Source: SIG299 sp045531895
Lineage (GTDB): Bacteria > Bacillota > Clostridia > Lachnospirales > Lachnospiraceae
Length of the DNA: 22,780 bases
Reading direction: 5' to 3'
Assembly: GCA_045531895.1 (NCBI GenBank)
Contig: JAZSEW010000077.1
Coordinates: 1-22,780 of the forward strand
Shown here: piece by piece, positions 21,628 to 22,780 of the stretch
Position numbering within the stretch: position 1 is the first letter of the stretch
How the letters are laid out: each line of letters opens with the position of its first letter
Notes under the pieces: generated by a model
The model's database searches: none
Seen by the model: only the letters and a program-made list of their open reading frames with translations
Told to the model about the DNA's origin: nothing
Position numbers and translations under genes: made by a program

Positions 21628-22780
21628 TTACTCTGCATCCTCTGCTGCAGCTTCTTCTACAGGAGCTTCCTCAGCAGGAGCCTCTAATGCCTTAATACTT
21701 AAGCTGATCTTCTTATCTTCAATATTGAAGTCAACAATCTTAGCAGTTACTTCCTGACCAATCTTTAATACATCTGCCGGCTTTTCTACATGATTTCTGG
21801 AAATCTGGGAAACATGTAACAAAGCATCAACACCAGGTACCAGCTCAACGAAAGCACCAAAATCTGTCATACGAGCAACCTTGCCGGTAACTACATTACC
21901 AACTGCAAAGTCTGCTTCTGCATTTGCCCATGGATTCTGATCTGCAAACTTAAGGCTTAATGCAACCTTCTCACCTGCGATATCCTTAATAAATGCACGA
22001 ACTGCATCGCCTGTCTTGAATACCTTCTTAGGATTCTCAACTCTGCCCCAGGACATTTCGGAAATATGAAGGAGACCGTCTACACCACCAAGGTCGATGA
22101 ATACACCGAAATCAGTAACATTCTTTACAGTACCTTCTACAACATCGCCTACAGAAATCTTAGCAAAAAGCTCCTTCTGAAGCTCTGCCTTTTTAGCAAC
22201 TAAAAGCTGCTTACGGTCACCGATGATTCTTCTTCTCTTTGGATTGAACTCGCTGATTACGAACTCAATTTCCTGATCCTTATACTTGGATAAATCCTTT
22301 TCGTAGGAATCAGAAACAAGACTTGCAGGAATAAATACTCTTGTCTCATCTACGATTACGCTTAATCCGCCATCTAAAACTGCGGAAACAGTAGCAGTTA
22401 AAACTTCCTTATTGTTGAAAGCTTCTTCTAATCTCTTGCTTCCCTTTTCTGCTGCAAGTCTCTTATAGGTTAATAATACCTGACCTTCACCATCATTTAC
22501 CTTAAGAACCTTTGCCTGCATCTTGTCGCCTTCCTTAACAACTGTTGTTAAGTCAACGTTAGGAGTGTTTGTGTACTCGTTTCTGGTAATGATACCGTCA
22601 GCCTTGTAACCGATATTTAAGACAATTTCATCTTCTTTAACACGAATAACAGTACCCTCGACTACCTCTCCGTTGTGTATTGTCTTAAAAGACTCCTCCA
22701 ATAATTGTTCAAAACTTAAATCTGACATGCTGGTATGAACCTCCTCGATAATATTGTTTGGGGTCGATGCCCCTGCTGTA
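21628..22780 (-). CDS. IspH-ribosomal protein S1 fusion, 5' part beyond window
   Basis: The S1 part starts at Met (22728) and has 366 residues with four S1 RNA-binding domains at about 19-88, 105-170, 192-260 and 276-346; the last two (VKNVTDFGVFIDLGGVDGLLH, split over repeats, and DFGAFVELVPGVDALLH) are the most canonical. An acidic Ala/Glu tail follows. The frame stays open upstream of that Met to the window edge and encodes TAGASTPNNIIEEVHTS. The TAGASTP-IIEEV part is the C-terminal signature of IspH (LytB), the last enzyme of the MEP isoprenoid pathway. So this is most likely a bifunctional IspH-S1 protein, a known arrangement in Clostridia. The GAGGAGG that looks like a ribosome site 11 bases before Met is also the Glu-Glu-Val coding stretch, so a separate S1 product by internal initiation is possible. 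Confidence 0.9.
   Translation of the reverse strand, partial: TAGASTPNNIIEEVHTSMSDLSFEQLLEESFKTIHNGEVVEGTVIRVKEDEIVLNIGYKADGIITRNEYTNTPNVDLTTVVKEGDKMQAKVLKVNDGEGQVLLTYKRLAAEKGSKRLEEAFNNKEVLTATVSAVLDGGLSVIVDETRVFIPASLVSDSYEKDLSKYKDQEIEFVISEFNPKRRRIIGDRKQLLVAKKAELQKELFAKISVGDVVEGTVKNVTDFGVFIDLGGVDGLLHISEMSWGRVENPKKVFKTGDAVRAFIKDIAGEKVALSLKFADQNPWANAEADFAVGNVVTGKVARMTDFGAFVELVPGVDALLHVSQISRNHVEKPADVLKIGQEVTAKIVDFNIEDKKISLSIKALEAPAEEAPVEEAAAEDAE

Noticed and set aside
1..22780. tRNA, rRNA, CRISPR arrays, insertion sequences and phage parts
   Set aside because: Looked for by eye; no cloverleaf, spaced repeats, transposase or integrase motifs were seen. Almost all sequence is accounted for by genes and short gaps.

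Overview
All genes in this window lie on the minus strand, so transcription runs from high to low coordinates. Gene families, the regulatory signals (AGGAGG ribosome binding sites, LexA boxes of the GAAC-N4-GTTC type, a CcpA cre box) and the moderate base composition point to a low-to-mid GC Firmicute of class Clostridia, most likely a Lachnospiraceae-type gut anaerobe. The family-level placement is inference from gene content and order, not from a marker comparison.

Region 1 (22780-19417 and on to 12895) is mostly core housekeeping. It opens with an IspH-ribosomal protein S1 fusion cut by the window edge, followed by a terminator, a lone cheR, and a promoter-led run plsX-acpP-(hairpin)-rnc-smc-ftsY-ilvA. 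This run covers phospholipid and fatty acid synthesis, RNA processing, chromosome condensation, SRP-dependent membrane targeting and threonine deamination, and ends in a strong terminator at 12781-12817.

Region 2 (12672-10997) is an SOS unit. A near-consensus promoter with two abutting LexA-type boxes drives recA. A perfect 14-bp hairpin separates recA from recX.

Region 3 (10981-3199) is the most interesting part: a seven-gene unit with its own near-consensus promoter, an 11-bp-period direct repeat just upstream, and a strong terminator at its end. It encodes a membrane-anchored Ig-repeat transglutaminase, a cofactor-independent aspartate racemase-type enzyme, an amino acid adenylating ligase, a carrier protein, an MBOAT acyltransferase, a DltD/SGNH-type membrane protein and a lipoprotein. 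The central four genes match the logic of the dlt (D-alanylation) system, but in the order A-C-B-D. Several details differ: an Asp/Glu racemase sits in the operon, the ligase pocket has a lysine and lacks the DltA cysteine, the SGNH nucleophile serine is a cysteine, and the MBOAT carries a DltX-like C-terminal Phe-Ile-Tyr-x-x-Phe tail. I infer a dlt-related pathway that puts an amino acid, possibly an acidic D-amino acid, on a surface polymer.

Region 4 (3152-1) is a biotin-dependent, sodium-pumping acyl-CoA decarboxylase cluster (carboxyltransferase alpha, OadG-like small subunit, biotin carrier, membrane beta subunit, the last cut by the window edge). It is led by a promoter with a perfect cre box, suggesting catabolite repression of an auxiliary energy-conserving pathway. 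No tRNA, rRNA, CRISPR array or mobile element was seen.
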